In this document: positions 52,269-61,482 of the stretch, one piece after another
Layout: every line of letters starts with the position of its first letter
Numbering within the stretch: position 1 is the first letter of the stretch
Assembly: GCF_000312665.1 (NCBI RefSeq)
Contig: NZ_HF536773.1
Coordinates: 987,468 to 1,051,467, forward strand
Direction: 5' to 3'
Length of the DNA: 64,000 nt
Origin: Rhizobium mesoamericanum STM3625
Lineage (GTDB): Bacteria; Pseudomonadota; Alphaproteobacteria; Rhizobiales; Rhizobiaceae
Notes under the pieces: generated by a model
Databases searched by the model: none
What the model saw: only the letters and a program-made list of their open reading frames with translations
Told to the model about the DNA's origin: nothing
Program-made: the position numbers and the translations under genes

Positions 52269-53378
52269 TTACTCGGCGGCTTCCAGCCGCTGGTCCTCGA
52301 TCGCTTCCAGTTCGCGGACGATCGGCAGGACGTGCTTGCCGAAATATTCCACTTCTTCCTGGAAGTGCAGGAAGCCGAGCAGAATGAGATCAGCCCCCGC
52401 CCGCTTGTGCCCAATGATGCGTTCGGCGACCTGTTCCGGCGTGCCAATCAGGTTTGAACGGAAACCGTCGTTGTACTGTACCAGATCCTGGAACGTGGAC
52501 TTCGCCCAGTTGCCCTCGCGTTCCGGCGAGGCATTGCCGGCATTCTGGACTTCGTGGTGGAATCCCTTGACCGCCTCGGGGATGGCCTTATCGAGGATCT
52601 CCTGCAGAACGTCCTGCGCCTCCTTCTCCGAAGAGCGGACGATGCCGAAAGCATTCATTCCGATCTTCGTGCGCCAGGTTTTGCCGAACGCCTTTTCCTT
52701 GGCGCGGATGTCATCCACCTGGGCCTTCAGGCCTTCCGGCGTGTTGCCGTTGGTGAAGTACCAGTCGGAAACGCGGGCCGCCATATCGCGAGCCGCGCGC
52801 GAGGAGCCGCCCTGGAAAACCTGCGGAATGCCGCCGATCGGCTTCGGCTTCATCGAATAGTCTGTGAAACGATAGAAATCGCCGCGCAGGTTATAGACGT
52901 CTTCCGTCCAGATGCCGCGGATCGCCCGGATGAATTCCTCTGAGCGGCGGTAACGTTCGTCATGGTCGAGCCAGGGCTCGCCGATGGCGGCGAATTCACC
53001 GCGAAACCAGCCGGAGACAATGTTGACGTCGACGCGGCCGTTGGTGAGATGACTGATCGTCGAAATCTGCTTGGCGAGTAGCGCCGGGTTCCATGGGCCG
53101 GGCAGGACCGCGGCAATGACGCGAAGCTTTTCTGTAGCCGCCAGAAGTGCGTGGGAAAAGGAAACCGACTCGTGCTGGTTGTCGGCGCCATATCCGGCCG
53201 TGAAGCGAATCTGGCTCAAGGCATATTCAAAGCCCGACTGTTCGGCGATCTGGGCGAGCTTGCGGTTGTAGTCGATGCCCCAATCGGTGCGTTGTTCGAC
53301 CGAACTGATGACCAGGCCGCCGGATACGTTCGGCACCCAGTAGGCGAATTTCAAGGGTTCTTTTTTCGATTGTGACAT
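52269..53378 (-). CDS. sfnG: Dimethyl sulfone monooxygenase
   Basis: FMNH2-dependent luciferase-family enzyme that converts dimethyl sulfone to methanesulfinate and formaldehyde, allowing sulfur recovery. 369 aa. Diagnostic segments are LKFAYWVPNVSGGLVISSVE, QRTDWGIDYNRKLAQIAEQS, VDVNIVSGWFRGEFAAIGEP and FQGGSSRAARDMAARVSDWY, and NWAKSTFQDLVQYNDGF with FLHFQEEVEYFGKHVLP near the end. The match to SfnG is better than to SsuD. It follows msuE by 31 bp, which supplies the reduced flavin. One caveat: sulfonate monooxygenases share this fold. Confidence 0.9.
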   Translation of the reverse strand: MSQSKKEPLKFAYWVPNVSGGLVISSVEQRTDWGIDYNRKLAQIAEQSGFEYALSQIRFTAGYGADNQHESVSFSHALLAATEKLRVIAAVLPGPWNPALLAKQISTISHLTNGRVDVNIVSGWFRGEFAAIGEPWLDHDERYRRSEEFIRAIRGIWTEDVYNLRGDFYRFTDYSMKPKPIGGIPQVFQGGSSRAARDMAARVSDWYFTNGNTPEGLKAQVDDIRAKEKAFGKTWRTKIGMNAFGIVRSSEKEAQDVLQEILDKAIPEAVKGFHHEVQNAGNASPEREGNWAKSTFQDLVQYNDGFRSNLIGTPEQVAERIIGHKRAGADLILLGFLHFQEEVEYFGKHVLPIVRELEAIEDQRLEAAE

Positions 53379-53409
53379 CGGTCTTTCTCTCCGTCCTTAT
53401 TCGTGATTG

Positions 53410-53994
53410 TCAGGCGCTCAGCCGCGATTGTTCTTCTGCGCGCGCCAAAGCGAGTGTCCTGGCGTGCGGAACGATCAGCTCCAATTCATGCACGGCCGCT
53501 CTGATCCGCTTCTGGATGTCCGAACTCGCAACCGCGTATGAATTGAAATCGCTCTCGAGCGCATAGACCGATGTTGGCAGTGCCAGTGCCTTGAAAAAGC
53601 TGAACAGCGGCCGCAGCTGATGGTCGATCATCAAACCATGCAACGGCGTTCCGCCAGTTGCGGCGAGGATTACAGGCTTGCCTGCCAGCGCCTCGTAGTG
53701 AACCAGGTCGAACAGATGCTTGAGCGCCCCGCTATAGGAAGCACGATAGACCGGCGAACCGACGACCAGCACATCTGCGCTCTCCACCGCGCGCACAATC
53801 TCTGTGCCCTCCTCGTCCAACTGGTCGACCCGCAGGGCTCGGAAGAGCGCCGGTGCAGACACTGCCAAATCGATGTGCCGTCCAGAAGAGCCAAATCTAG
53901 ATTCGATCTGTCGAAGAACGGCCGCAACGAGCGAAGATGTGCGCGATGGCGCCTTTACGTTTCCTGAAATTCCAACAATGCGCAGGTCTTGCAT
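53410..53994 (-). CDS. msuE: NAD(P)H-dependent FMN reductase (MsuE/SsuE type)
   Basis: 194-residue flavodoxin-fold reductase that provides FMNH2 to two-component monooxygenases. VGISGNVKAPSRTSSLVAAV is the phosphate-binding loop. ADVLVVGSPVYRASYSGALK with HLFDLVHYEAL is the family signature, and VILAATGGTPLHGLMIDHQL is near the active site. It is the first gene of the sulfone operon, with GGAGG upstream, and is divergent from the AraC gene. It could also serve the two monooxygenases at 25.9 and 27.1 kb. Confidence 0.9.
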   Translation of the reverse strand: MQDLRIVGISGNVKAPSRTSSLVAAVLRQIESRFGSSGRHIDLAVSAPALFRALRVDQLDEEGTEIVRAVESADVLVVGSPVYRASYSGALKHLFDLVHYEALAGKPVILAATGGTPLHGLMIDHQLRPLFSFFKALALPTSVYALESDFNSYAVASSDIQKRIRAAVHELELIVPHARTLALARAEEQSRLSA

Positions 53995-54036
53995 GGGGAT
54001 CCTCCATGCATAAAACCTATAAATTTAATAGGGTAC

Positions 54037-54061
54037 TGGTCAACAAAGGTCCCGTCTTATT
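54037..54061 (+). promoter_or_regulatory. Copy 4 (weaker) of the 25-bp motif, upstream of msuE and the AraC gene
   Basis: TGGTCAACAAAGG followed by TCCCGTCTTATT, in the 283-bp divergent gap. A GGAAC-5-GTTCC dyad (54074-54088) lies beside it. Confidence 0.4.
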
Positions 54062-54277
54062 TAATCGGCGGGCGGAACATGACGTTCCAAAGAATAAGAG
54101 ATATTAGAAATTTTTTATCTGCCTTGTCATGCCAAGGACCAGGCGTTCATCCGCGCTATTCTTTTGCGAATTCGAGCGCGATCTCTCTCACGGCTCTCAG
54201 CGGTGCCGCCATCGGAAGGGAGTTGCGTGGCGACCATCGTACTTGCATGCAGGACGTTCGAGACTTAAATTGGCGAA

Positions 54278-55264
54278 ATGCTTGATCATTCGTCCCGACA
54301 GCTTTCGTCAAATATCCCAATGGATGCGCTGAGCGAAGTGCTACAAGACTTTCGCTTGAATGGAGTGAACTATGGGCGGTGCGAACTCCAACATCCTTGG
54401 AGCATCGCCTTTCCCCACCAACAGCTGCTTCGCTTTCACTTCGTTAGCCAAGGTCCGTGCTGGATTCATACCGAAGCCGAAGGATGGCAGGAGTTGAACG
54501 ACGGAGATCTGGTGCTACTGCCGCAAGGTATCGCACATCGATTGGCCAGCGCACCAGATGTCGAGGGCTGCTCACTTGAAAGCTGTCAGATAACAAGGGT
54601 GGGCAGCAATGTTTGCGAAGTGGTGCGGGAAGGAACGGGTAGGACCAGCACGCTCTTCTGCGGCTCCATGGCGTTGAGCGCATATGCCCTGAACCCCTTG
54701 ATCGCCTTGATGCCGCCAATGATCAGGGGCTGCGATGTCGCCGGCAACGATCCGATCATTGGTCCGCTGCTGGCGGCCATGACGGTAGAGGCTTCGCAGC
54801 CTCAGATGGGGAGCGCCACTGTCCTTTCCCGCATGGCGGACTTGCTCGCAGCACGGCTTATCCGGTGCTGGGTTAACTGCAGTGGAGCCTCGACAACCGG
54901 CTGGCTCGCCGCCATCCGTGACCCCCATCTCGGTCGTGTATTGGCAGCGATGCACCGAGACCCAGGCCATAACTGGACCTTAGAACGCCTCGCCAGTGTG
55001 GCAGGCCAGTCGCGCTCGCTCTTTGCCGAACGCTTCAGCACTGTCCTAGGAGAGGGCGCTGCACGCTATCTTGCCCGGCTGCGGATGCAGCTTGCCCGCG
55101 AATTGCTAGGTCAAAGCGGCATGTCGGTTGCCGAAGTTGCCTCCCGGTTGGGTTACGAATCCGAGGCGTCCTTCGCGCGCGCCTTCAAGCGCATCACTAG
55201 CGTCTCGCCCGGCGTTGTGCGTCGCACAAGTTCCGGACGAATGGACATGGATTTCGGATTTTAG
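54278..55264 (+). CDS. AraC-family transcriptional regulator with cupin_6 domain
   Basis: 328-residue regulator. The N-terminal cupin-type sensor has FHFVSQGPCWIHTEAEGWQE and GDLVLLPQGIAHRL. The C-terminal AraC domain has two helix-turn-helix units, HNWTLERLASVAGQSRSLFA and MSVAEVASRLGYESEASFAR with AFKRITSVSPGVVRR. Regulators of this subgroup typically control an adjacent MFS or oxidoreductase gene. It is followed at 58 bp by the MFS exporter, its probable target, and is divergent from msuE. Confidence 0.9.
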   Translation: MLDHSSRQLSSNIPMDALSEVLQDFRLNGVNYGRCELQHPWSIAFPHQQLLRFHFVSQGPCWIHTEAEGWQELNDGDLVLLPQGIAHRLASAPDVEGCSLESCQITRVGSNVCEVVREGTGRTSTLFCGSMALSAYALNPLIALMPPMIRGCDVAGNDPIIGPLLAAMTVEASQPQMGSATVLSRMADLLAARLIRCWVNCSGASTTGWLAAIRDPHLGRVLAAMHRDPGHNWTLERLASVAGQSRSLFAERFSTVLGEGAARYLARLRMQLARELLGQSGMSVAEVASRLGYESEASFARAFKRITSVSPGVVRRTSSGRMDMDFGF

Positions 55265-55322
55265 GACACATATCATCCCGGCAACTTCGTCTATGAAATC
55301 TCCGAACGTAGGAGATGATTCA

Positions 55323-56531
55323 ATGACGGACACGACATCACAACAAGACGACATCGCGGTAGAGTTTAATACTGCCGAGCCAGCCGCGTGGAGCCCAGCG
55401 ACTTGGTTCGCCGTCCTTTCGATGGCGGCGACCAGCTTTGCGCTGGTGTCAGCTGAGTTCTTGCCGGCGGGCCTGTTGACGCCAATGGCTCGCGATCTCG
55501 GCATTAGTGAAGGAACAGCCGGGCAGGTCGTAACCGCGACCGCTTCTATCGGCGCAGTGACCGCCTTGTTGAGCAATGTTCTCATCGGCAGATTGAACCG
55601 CAAGACCGTACTGGTTGGTCTTAGTGCGTTGGCAATCGGCTCTAACATACTTGCCGCGCTAGCGACGGATTTTTGGTTTTTGTTGCTGGGTCGAGCCGGA
55701 TTAGGCATCGCGCTTAGCGGATTCTGGGCGCTTTCGGTTGCCGTTGTGGCGAGGTTGGTTGGCGCGAATGCGACGGGGCGCGGGATGGCTGTCGTCACTC
55801 TCGGGGTCTCGCTCGCCACCATCGCTGCACCGTCGGTCGGCGCCTTGATCACCGACTGGCTGGGCTGGCGGCCCGCCATGGCTATGACAGCAGGGCTTGC
55901 GGCGCTTGCCATGCTGCTGCAGGTACTCAGCTTGCCAACGCTGCCCGCAAGTACAGGCAACAGTCTTGCCGATGTTTTTCGGCTGACAGGGCGGCGTGGC
56001 GTTCAGCTCGGAATGCTTGCCATCCTTTTGCTTATGACAGGGCATTTTGCCGGTTCGGTTTATGTGCGCCCCTTCCTTGAAAACGTGACGCTCCTGCAAA
56101 CTTGGCCGATTGCCATGGCGCTGCTCGGATTTGGTATCGCCTCTGTGATCGGAAACATTGCGGGCGGGCGAGTGGCCGACCTCAATATCCGCATGGCACT
56201 CGCAATCACCGCAGCGTTAATGGCGTTTGCTGCGCTCGCGCTGGTGCTTTGGGGCGTCCATATCGGCGCTGCCTTCGGTTTCGTTACGCTTTGGGGCTTC
56301 GCCTTCGGCATGGCCCCGGTGGTGCTGCCGACCAACCTCTCCCGCGGGGCATCCGACGCTCTGGAGGCAGCCGGCAGTCTGATGGTCGTGTCTTTTCAAG
56401 TTGCCATCAGCATCGGTGCGGTACTCGGCGGCTATATCGTCGATCATTACGGCGCAGTCGGGCCCTTGACCCTTACCTCCGCCCTGGCCGCATCAACCGT
56501 CGCCTTGGCGCTCACGCAGCCGCGCAACTGA
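55323..56531 (+). CDS. MFS transporter (drug/nucleoside or sugar efflux type)
   Basis: 402 aa from ATG 55323, preceded by GGAGATG. Twelve hydrophobic segments can be traced. FALVSAEFLPAGLLTPMARD and LGISEGTAGQVVTATASIGA are typical of the AraJ/NepI-type DHA1 exporters, with the loop motif LIGRLNRKTVLVGLSALAI and motif C-like GVSLATIAAPSVGALITDWL. The frame continues upstream inside araC but that part is not MFS-like. It is probably induced by the preceding AraC regulator. Substrate unknown. Confidence 0.88.
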   Translation: MTDTTSQQDDIAVEFNTAEPAAWSPATWFAVLSMAATSFALVSAEFLPAGLLTPMARDLGISEGTAGQVVTATASIGAVTALLSNVLIGRLNRKTVLVGLSALAIGSNILAALATDFWFLLLGRAGLGIALSGFWALSVAVVARLVGANATGRGMAVVTLGVSLATIAAPSVGALITDWLGWRPAMAMTAGLAALAMLLQVLSLPTLPASTGNSLADVFRLTGRRGVQLGMLAILLLMTGHFAGSVYVRPFLENVTLLQTWPIAMALLGFGIASVIGNIAGGRVADLNIRMALAITAALMAFAALALVLWGVHIGAAFGFVTLWGFAFGMAPVVLPTNLSRGASDALEAAGSLMVVSFQVAISIGAVLGGYIVDHYGAVGPLTLTSALAASTVALALTQPRN

Positions 56532-56762
56532 TCTGCGCGGATTGAACAACAAGGCACGATCGGACTGGAGATGGCGTGGGGCTAGTGTGCATCTGGAAGG
56601 TAGCAGCTTGGCGACGCATGCTGGGACGAAATAGTGCTCTGGCGCTCTGCATACGAGGCTGCCGGTAACCGCCGGCGCCCTCCGTCGTTTTAGATTAATC
56701 GGCAGCTGCCGGCAAGGTTCGGACATCAGTGCCGGCCTGACCAAGCCATCATAGCCACCAAC

Positions 56763-57788
56763 CTAGTCCTGATTGGCAGTCACGGGCACTGTGGCTTGGT
56801 CCGCCATATGGGCTTCGGTCTGGCGAGCGGCAGAGACGAGGCGTCGCTGTGCACGGATCGCGTTCCATTGCTGGTCGATCAGGACGCCAATAAGGATCAC
56901 GCCTCCCATGACGGCGAAATTCAGCGACGAGGGGATGCCAAGCAGATTGACGAGATTCTGCAACTCCTGGAGCAGCACCGTTCCGAGCACGGCGCCAACA
57001 ATCGAACCTTCTCCTCCGCGTAGCGAAAATCCGCCGAGTACGGCAGCGGCAATCGCATAGAGCTCATAGAACTGGCCATGGCTCGCCGGCGAGATCGAGC
57101 GTGTGTACATCGCAAAGTAGATCGCCGAAAGCGCCGTAAGAAGTCCGCAAATGACATAGGCCGACATTACCATCCTGCCGGTCCGGATACCGGAATAGCG
57201 AGCCGCCTCTTCGTTCTTGCCGATTGCATAAAGATACCGCCCAAAGACAGAGCGGTGCAGCACCACCCACATCACGACGGCAATGATGACGAGTGCAATA
57301 AACGTGTTCGGAATACCGTAGAGCCGGCCGGCGGTTAGGAATTCAAGGTCTGGAAAACTCTGGCCGAACGCAAAACCCGCGGTTCCGTCGGCCGTATAGA
57401 AACGCGCTGCTCCGCGATAAATTAGCAGGCCGCAGAGGGTGACGACGAAGGGCTGTAGGTTCAGCCGGGTGATCAGCAGGCCGTGAATGGCACCGATGGC
57501 CGCACCCAGCACCAGAATGAGTGGCAGCGCCAGCATCCACGACATGTCCTGCACCGCAACGAAATCGACAAACAGCACCCCAAGAAGCGCTACAAGCGAG
57601 CCCACGGAAAGTTCGATACCGCCTGTGATGATGACGTAGGCCTGACCGATCGACAGGATGCCGAACAGTCCGATCAGGTTGGCGGTATTGGCCAGATTGA
57701 TTGGCAGCAGGAAGCGCGGATTGATGATGGCGACGACAATGCCGACGACGACGATCAAAAGCAGCAGCCCAAGATCTTTTTTGATCAT
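56763..57788 (-). CDS. Sugar ABC transporter permease (RbsC class)
   Basis: 341-residue inner-membrane permease. INPRFLLPINLANTANLIGL and AYVIITGGIELSVGSLVALL are the RbsC/XylH signatures. Further down are LNLQPFVVTLCGLLIYRGAA and the Gly-rich YAIAAAVLGGFSLRGGEGSI. Hydrophobic segments account for most of the length, and a short polar tail ends the protein. Last gene of a three-gene importer operon, 42 bp after the ATPase gene. Confidence 0.92.
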   Translation of the reverse strand: MIKKDLGLLLLIVVVGIVVAIINPRFLLPINLANTANLIGLFGILSIGQAYVIITGGIELSVGSLVALLGVLFVDFVAVQDMSWMLALPLILVLGAAIGAIHGLLITRLNLQPFVVTLCGLLIYRGAARFYTADGTAGFAFGQSFPDLEFLTAGRLYGIPNTFIALVIIAVVMWVVLHRSVFGRYLYAIGKNEEAARYSGIRTGRMVMSAYVICGLLTALSAIYFAMYTRSISPASHGQFYELYAIAAAVLGGFSLRGGEGSIVGAVLGTVLLQELQNLVNLLGIPSSLNFAVMGGVILIGVLIDQQWNAIRAQRRLVSAARQTEAHMADQATVPVTANQD

Positions 57789-57830
57789 TCGAAATCCATC
57801 CCCCGATACCTAAGCATAGTGGCAAGGCGG

Positions 57831-59372
57831 CTATTTTACGCTTCTGCCGACGGCAAGCAAAAGGACGCTTTCCTGACTGAAGTCGTCCTCATCAAGAATG
57901 CCGGCAATCTGGCCCTCATGCATCACGCCAATGCGGTCAGAAACACCAATCACCTCTTCCATGTCGCTGGAGATCATCAAGATCGCGACACCGGCATCGG
58001 CAAGCGCTCGCATCAGACCGTAGATCTCCTGTTTCGCGCCAATATCGATACCGCGTGTCGGCTCGTCGAAGATCATTACCTTTGGGCTCATCGACAGCCA
58101 TTTAGCAAGCACCACCTTCTGCTGATTGCCACCCGACAAAGTGCCGGTTCGGGTCGAGACAGAGGGCGCCTTGATGCCGAGGCGAAGGCGCTGCTTTTCG
58201 GCCGCCGCCGTCTCCCGTTCGGCAGAAAGCATGAAGTAGCTGGCGAGCATCGGAAGATCGGCAAGGGTGATATTCTGGGTGATCGGGAAATCAAGAAGAA
58301 TGCCGTTGCGCTTGCGATCCTCCGGGACGAGAAAAATGCCGCGTTGAACGGCGTCCCGCGCGGAACGGAGCACAATTTCTTGTCCGTCCTGCAGGATGGC
58401 TCCGCCGTAACTCCGGTCAATGCCGAAGAGTACCCTTGCCAGCTCGGTGCGGCCCGAGCCGACGAGGCCCGCAAGCCCCATGATTTCTCCATACCGGATT
58501 TCAAGGTCGACAGGCCGGCTGGGATAGGCCGCGGTGCGCAAGCCATTTGCCCTCAGCGCAACTGCGCCGGGCAAGCGCTGCGGCTTTGCTGTACGGGCCG
58601 CAAGCACCCGGCCGATCATCAACTTGACCATCTGGTCGTGACCGATGTCCTTCTTGGCGAGCGTGCCCACAAGGGCGCCATCGCGCAGTACGACAACCCG
58701 GTCGGCTACGCGCTCAACCTCGTGGAGGCGATGCGAGATGAAAATAACGCTGATACCATCCGCCTTCAGCAATTTTATGATGCTGAGAAGCCGCTCGGTT
58801 TCGGCCAGTGGAAGGCTCGAGGTAGGTTCGTCGAAGATTACGAGCCTTGCGTTGATCGACAGCGCCTTTGCGATTTCCACCATCTGCTGTTCGGCAAGCG
58901 AAAGCGACGCTACCGGTGTGTCGGCTGAAAAATGTGCGCCCACGCGCTTCAGGAGTGGTTTCACCATGTCCCTTAGCCGATCGCGATCGACGAGCCTAAG
59001 AAGCCCCCCCTTCAGTGGTTCGCGCCCCAGGAAGATATTTGCGGCAACATCGAGATTCTCAAAGAGATTGAGTTCCTGATGCACAAACGCGATGCCAGAC
59101 GAGATGCTCGATTCCACAGTGAGGGAACGCAGTTCCACCCCGTCGAGCAGGATCGTGCCTCGGTCGGGTGCAATCACGCCCCCGAGGATCTTCATGAGGG
59201 TCGATTTACCAGCCCCGTTTTCGCCGACAAGGCCAATAACCTCGCCTGGCACGATGTCGAGTGAGAGACCCTCGAGCGCAACGACGCCTGGATAGGTCAT
59301 GCCAACTCCGGAAAGCGAAAGAAACGGCGTTGAGGGCGCGCCCGGTGACTGAATATCGGAGCTATGGTTCAT
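57831..59372 (-). CDS. Sugar ABC transporter ATP-binding protein (RbsA class)
   Basis: 513-residue double ATPase. Domain 1 has Walker A GENGAGKST, signature LSLAEQQMVEIAKAL and Walker B LVIFDEPTSSLP. Domain 2 has the degenerate Walker A GLVGSGRTE, then LSGGNQQKVVLAKWL and MIFDEPTRGIDIGAK, all normal for the family. It is 75 bp after the binding-protein gene. The sugar is not deducible, but this class moves pentoses, fructose, inositols and similar polyols. Confidence 0.93.
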   Translation of the reverse strand: MNHSSDIQSPGAPSTPFLSLSGVGMTYPGVVALEGLSLDIVPGEVIGLVGENGAGKSTLMKILGGVIAPDRGTILLDGVELRSLTVESSISSGIAFVHQELNLFENLDVAANIFLGREPLKGGLLRLVDRDRLRDMVKPLLKRVGAHFSADTPVASLSLAEQQMVEIAKALSINARLVIFDEPTSSLPLAETERLLSIIKLLKADGISVIFISHRLHEVERVADRVVVLRDGALVGTLAKKDIGHDQMVKLMIGRVLAARTAKPQRLPGAVALRANGLRTAAYPSRPVDLEIRYGEIMGLAGLVGSGRTELARVLFGIDRSYGGAILQDGQEIVLRSARDAVQRGIFLVPEDRKRNGILLDFPITQNITLADLPMLASYFMLSAERETAAAEKQRLRLGIKAPSVSTRTGTLSGGNQQKVVLAKWLSMSPKVMIFDEPTRGIDIGAKQEIYGLMRALADAGVAILMISSDMEEVIGVSDRIGVMHEGQIAGILDEDDFSQESVLLLAVGRSVK

Positions 59373-59447
59373 CGCCTGCCCGTGACTGCTGCATTGTCGG
59401 CGTGATCCCTTCGCGGCAGCGGCAAGTTCCGCCGCCGCGAAAGCGGG

Positions 59448-60413
59448 TTATTTTCCAGCCATGGCCTTCAGGTTGGCGGCATACTTGTCAACGTCATCCT
59501 TGCCGATGATCACCGTGGGGATAATGATCAAGCCATTGGCGGGAATGCCTGACTTATCCCCCTTAAGATAGGCTGCCATCAGTTTCATACCCTGATAGGC
59601 CCATTCGAACGGCTGCTGTACCACGGTCGCGGCGATCGTGCCTTCCTTGACGCCGCCGAGTGTGATCGGATCGTCATCAAAGCCAACAACGGTGATTTGG
59701 CCGAGTTTGCCTGCATCGCGAAGCGCCTCATAGATGCGCGGCGTATTGTAGGAGTAGAAGCCAACCATGCAGGTGAGGTCGGGGCTGGCTACAAGCGCGT
59801 CCTCGACGTTCTTCTTGGCACGAGTCTGGTCAATGTCGTCACCGCGTACATCGACAAGCTCGATTTTGGTGCCCTTGAGCCCGTCCTTCATGCCTTCGAT
59901 CCGTTCGCGCGCGTTGTCGGCGCCCAGCAGGCCGACAAAGCCCATGCATTTGCCGCCGTTCGGCATTGCCTTCTTGGCAATTTCAGCGGCTTGCTTGCCG
60001 GCATCGACGTTCGAAGAACCGATGTAGGCGATGCGATTGGTCTTCGGCGCATCGCTGTCTGTGGTGAAGAGAGCCGTCTGTGAACCTATCTTATTGAGAC
60101 CATCTGTCTGGGTTTTGGGATCAACGGCGGAAACCATGATTCCCTTGACACCGGCGCTGACGAGATCTTCCATGAGACGCTGCTGAATGGCGACAGCCGC
60201 CTGCTCGGGATACTTCAGTTCCATGGTGTAATCGGGCATTTCTGCCTGCGCCTTCTTAACACCCGCCTCGGCGGCCTTCCAGAAGTCGGACGCTCCGTTG
60301 ACGACGAATGCGAGGGTGGGCTTGTCGGCAGCATGGGATGCCGCAATCGGTGCCGCACTGAGCATCAACCCGGCGAAGAACACGGCTGTATTTTTTAGTA
60401 TCAGCTGTTTCAT
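59448..60413 (-). CDS. Sugar ABC transporter substrate-binding protein
   Basis: 321-residue periplasmic binding protein of the ribose/LacI-like class (Peripla_BP_4). Signal peptide NTAVFFAGLMLSAAPIAASH with cleavage near HAADKPT. The mature N-terminus PTLAFVVNGASDFWKAAEAG, the hinge-side GIMVSAVDPKTQTDGL, and the ligand-loop region ITVVGFDDDPITLGGVKEGT are family features. First gene of the importer operon. The 352-bp upstream gap (60414-60765) contains an AT-rich block at about 60549-60590, probably promoter DNA, and no gene. Confidence 0.92.
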   Translation of the reverse strand: MKQLILKNTAVFFAGLMLSAAPIAASHAADKPTLAFVVNGASDFWKAAEAGVKKAQAEMPDYTMELKYPEQAAVAIQQRLMEDLVSAGVKGIMVSAVDPKTQTDGLNKIGSQTALFTTDSDAPKTNRIAYIGSSNVDAGKQAAEIAKKAMPNGGKCMGFVGLLGADNARERIEGMKDGLKGTKIELVDVRGDDIDQTRAKKNVEDALVASPDLTCMVGFYSYNTPRIYEALRDAGKLGQITVVGFDDDPITLGGVKEGTIAATVVQQPFEWAYQGMKLMAAYLKGDKSGIPANGLIIIPTVIIGKDDVDKYAANLKAMAGK

Positions 60414-60765
60414 AATACACCTCCCGTGGGCCGCGTTTGCGAGGGCCCGTTCGCGACTTACGGTCGGCCGGATGCGCTCCCCTCCAAGGGCTCACCGCGA
60501 AGTGACATTTGGCATAGGTGCCGATCGCACCAAAAACGGTATACCAGAATCTTAATTAGTAAATAGTAATATTTATATCAGCCTGAACATGTTGATGGCA
60601 GGTCGGCTCTGTTCAAAAATTTGGTTGATATTAGAGTGCAGAAGATTTTCACCGAGCTTTTTGATGAGTGATTGTGGTTCCGTTCCGGCTGAGAGCGGAA
60701 TGACACTTGAGCTTTTGACTAGGTTGGCGGCCCCTTAGCAAAACGCCGACTGATTGCTTGCTGCC

Positions 60766-61365
60766 TTACGCTTCGGGTTTCCCCCCGCGTAGCGCTTCCG
60801 TCGTTACAAGCTCGGCAATCTTCTCGGATAACGCAGGATTCGATACAGCCCGAGCGAGAGTGACACCGCCGGTAAGCAGGGCGAGTAAGAGAATGGCCCG
60901 GTCGTCCCGCGACGTACCTTGACGATCAGCTGGTGTACCTTCTGGGAGGCCAGCGGCGATTTCCGCGATGAGATGCTCCAGTTCTTCGGTATAGGCATCT
61001 CGGGTTTCGTTGTCGGTGCGCATGACATCGGCTGACAAGCTTGGCAAGGCGCAGCTTTCACCGAGATCGCATGTCCGCTTGTATCCCAAATAGTAATTGA
61101 CGAAGTTTTTCAGCCAACCCTGTGGATGTTCGGCCTTGAGGGCCGATATTCCCGCACGTAACTCTTCCAGCCCTGCAAGGACGGCAACGCGGAAGGCCTC
61201 GCTCTTTGATCGAAAGTGCCCGTAGAAGGCGCCGTTCGTCACTCCTGCCGCCTTTGTCAGCGCGTCGATGCCCGCCCCACCATATCCTTCCTTACGAAAC
61301 ACCTGCCCAGCGGCGGCGATGACCTTGGCCTGGGTACGCTTCTTATGTTCAGCGCTGTAGCGCAT
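60766..61365 (-). CDS. TetR/AcrR-family transcriptional regulator
   Basis: 199 aa from ATG 61365, with GAGGTG 4 bases upstream; GTG 61371 is in frame but has no ribosome binding site. The helix-turn-helix is GQVFRKEGYGGAGIDALTKA with GVTNGAFYGHFRSKSEAF. The ligand domain has two Cys in RTCDLGESCALPSL, a feature of regulators that sense electrophiles or reactive compounds. It is divergent from the tautomerase-like gene, and the gap holds a perfect dyad (61416-61437), so autoregulation and control of that gene are likely. Confidence 0.9.
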   Translation of the reverse strand: MRYSAEHKKRTQAKVIAAAGQVFRKEGYGGAGIDALTKAAGVTNGAFYGHFRSKSEAFRVAVLAGLEELRAGISALKAEHPQGWLKNFVNYYLGYKRTCDLGESCALPSLSADVMRTDNETRDAYTEELEHLIAEIAAGLPEGTPADRQGTSRDDRAILLLALLTGGVTLARAVSNPALSEKIAELVTTEALRGGKPEA

Positions 61366-61415
61366 ATACACCTCATAGAGAGCAGACGCTCTTTTTATCT
61401 TGCATAAAGAGTTGT

Positions 61416-61437
61416 CGCTCTCTAATGATAGAGAGCG
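61416..61437. promoter_or_regulatory. TetR operator candidate
   Basis: Perfect 9-bp inverted repeat CGCTCTCTA, ATGA, TAGAGAGCG between the divergent tetR and tautomerase-like genes. A related half-dyad (AGAGC, 4 bases, GCTCT) lies at about 61378-61391. Confidence 0.65.
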
Positions 61438-61482
61438 TCCGGTACATATCGCACTCGGACATGTCTAAAACAAGGAGAGACC

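Noticed and set aside
57483..58928. 481-codon plus-strand frame
   Set aside because: Lies antisense to the sugar permease and ATPase genes, both with clear motifs; no ribosome binding site or family match.
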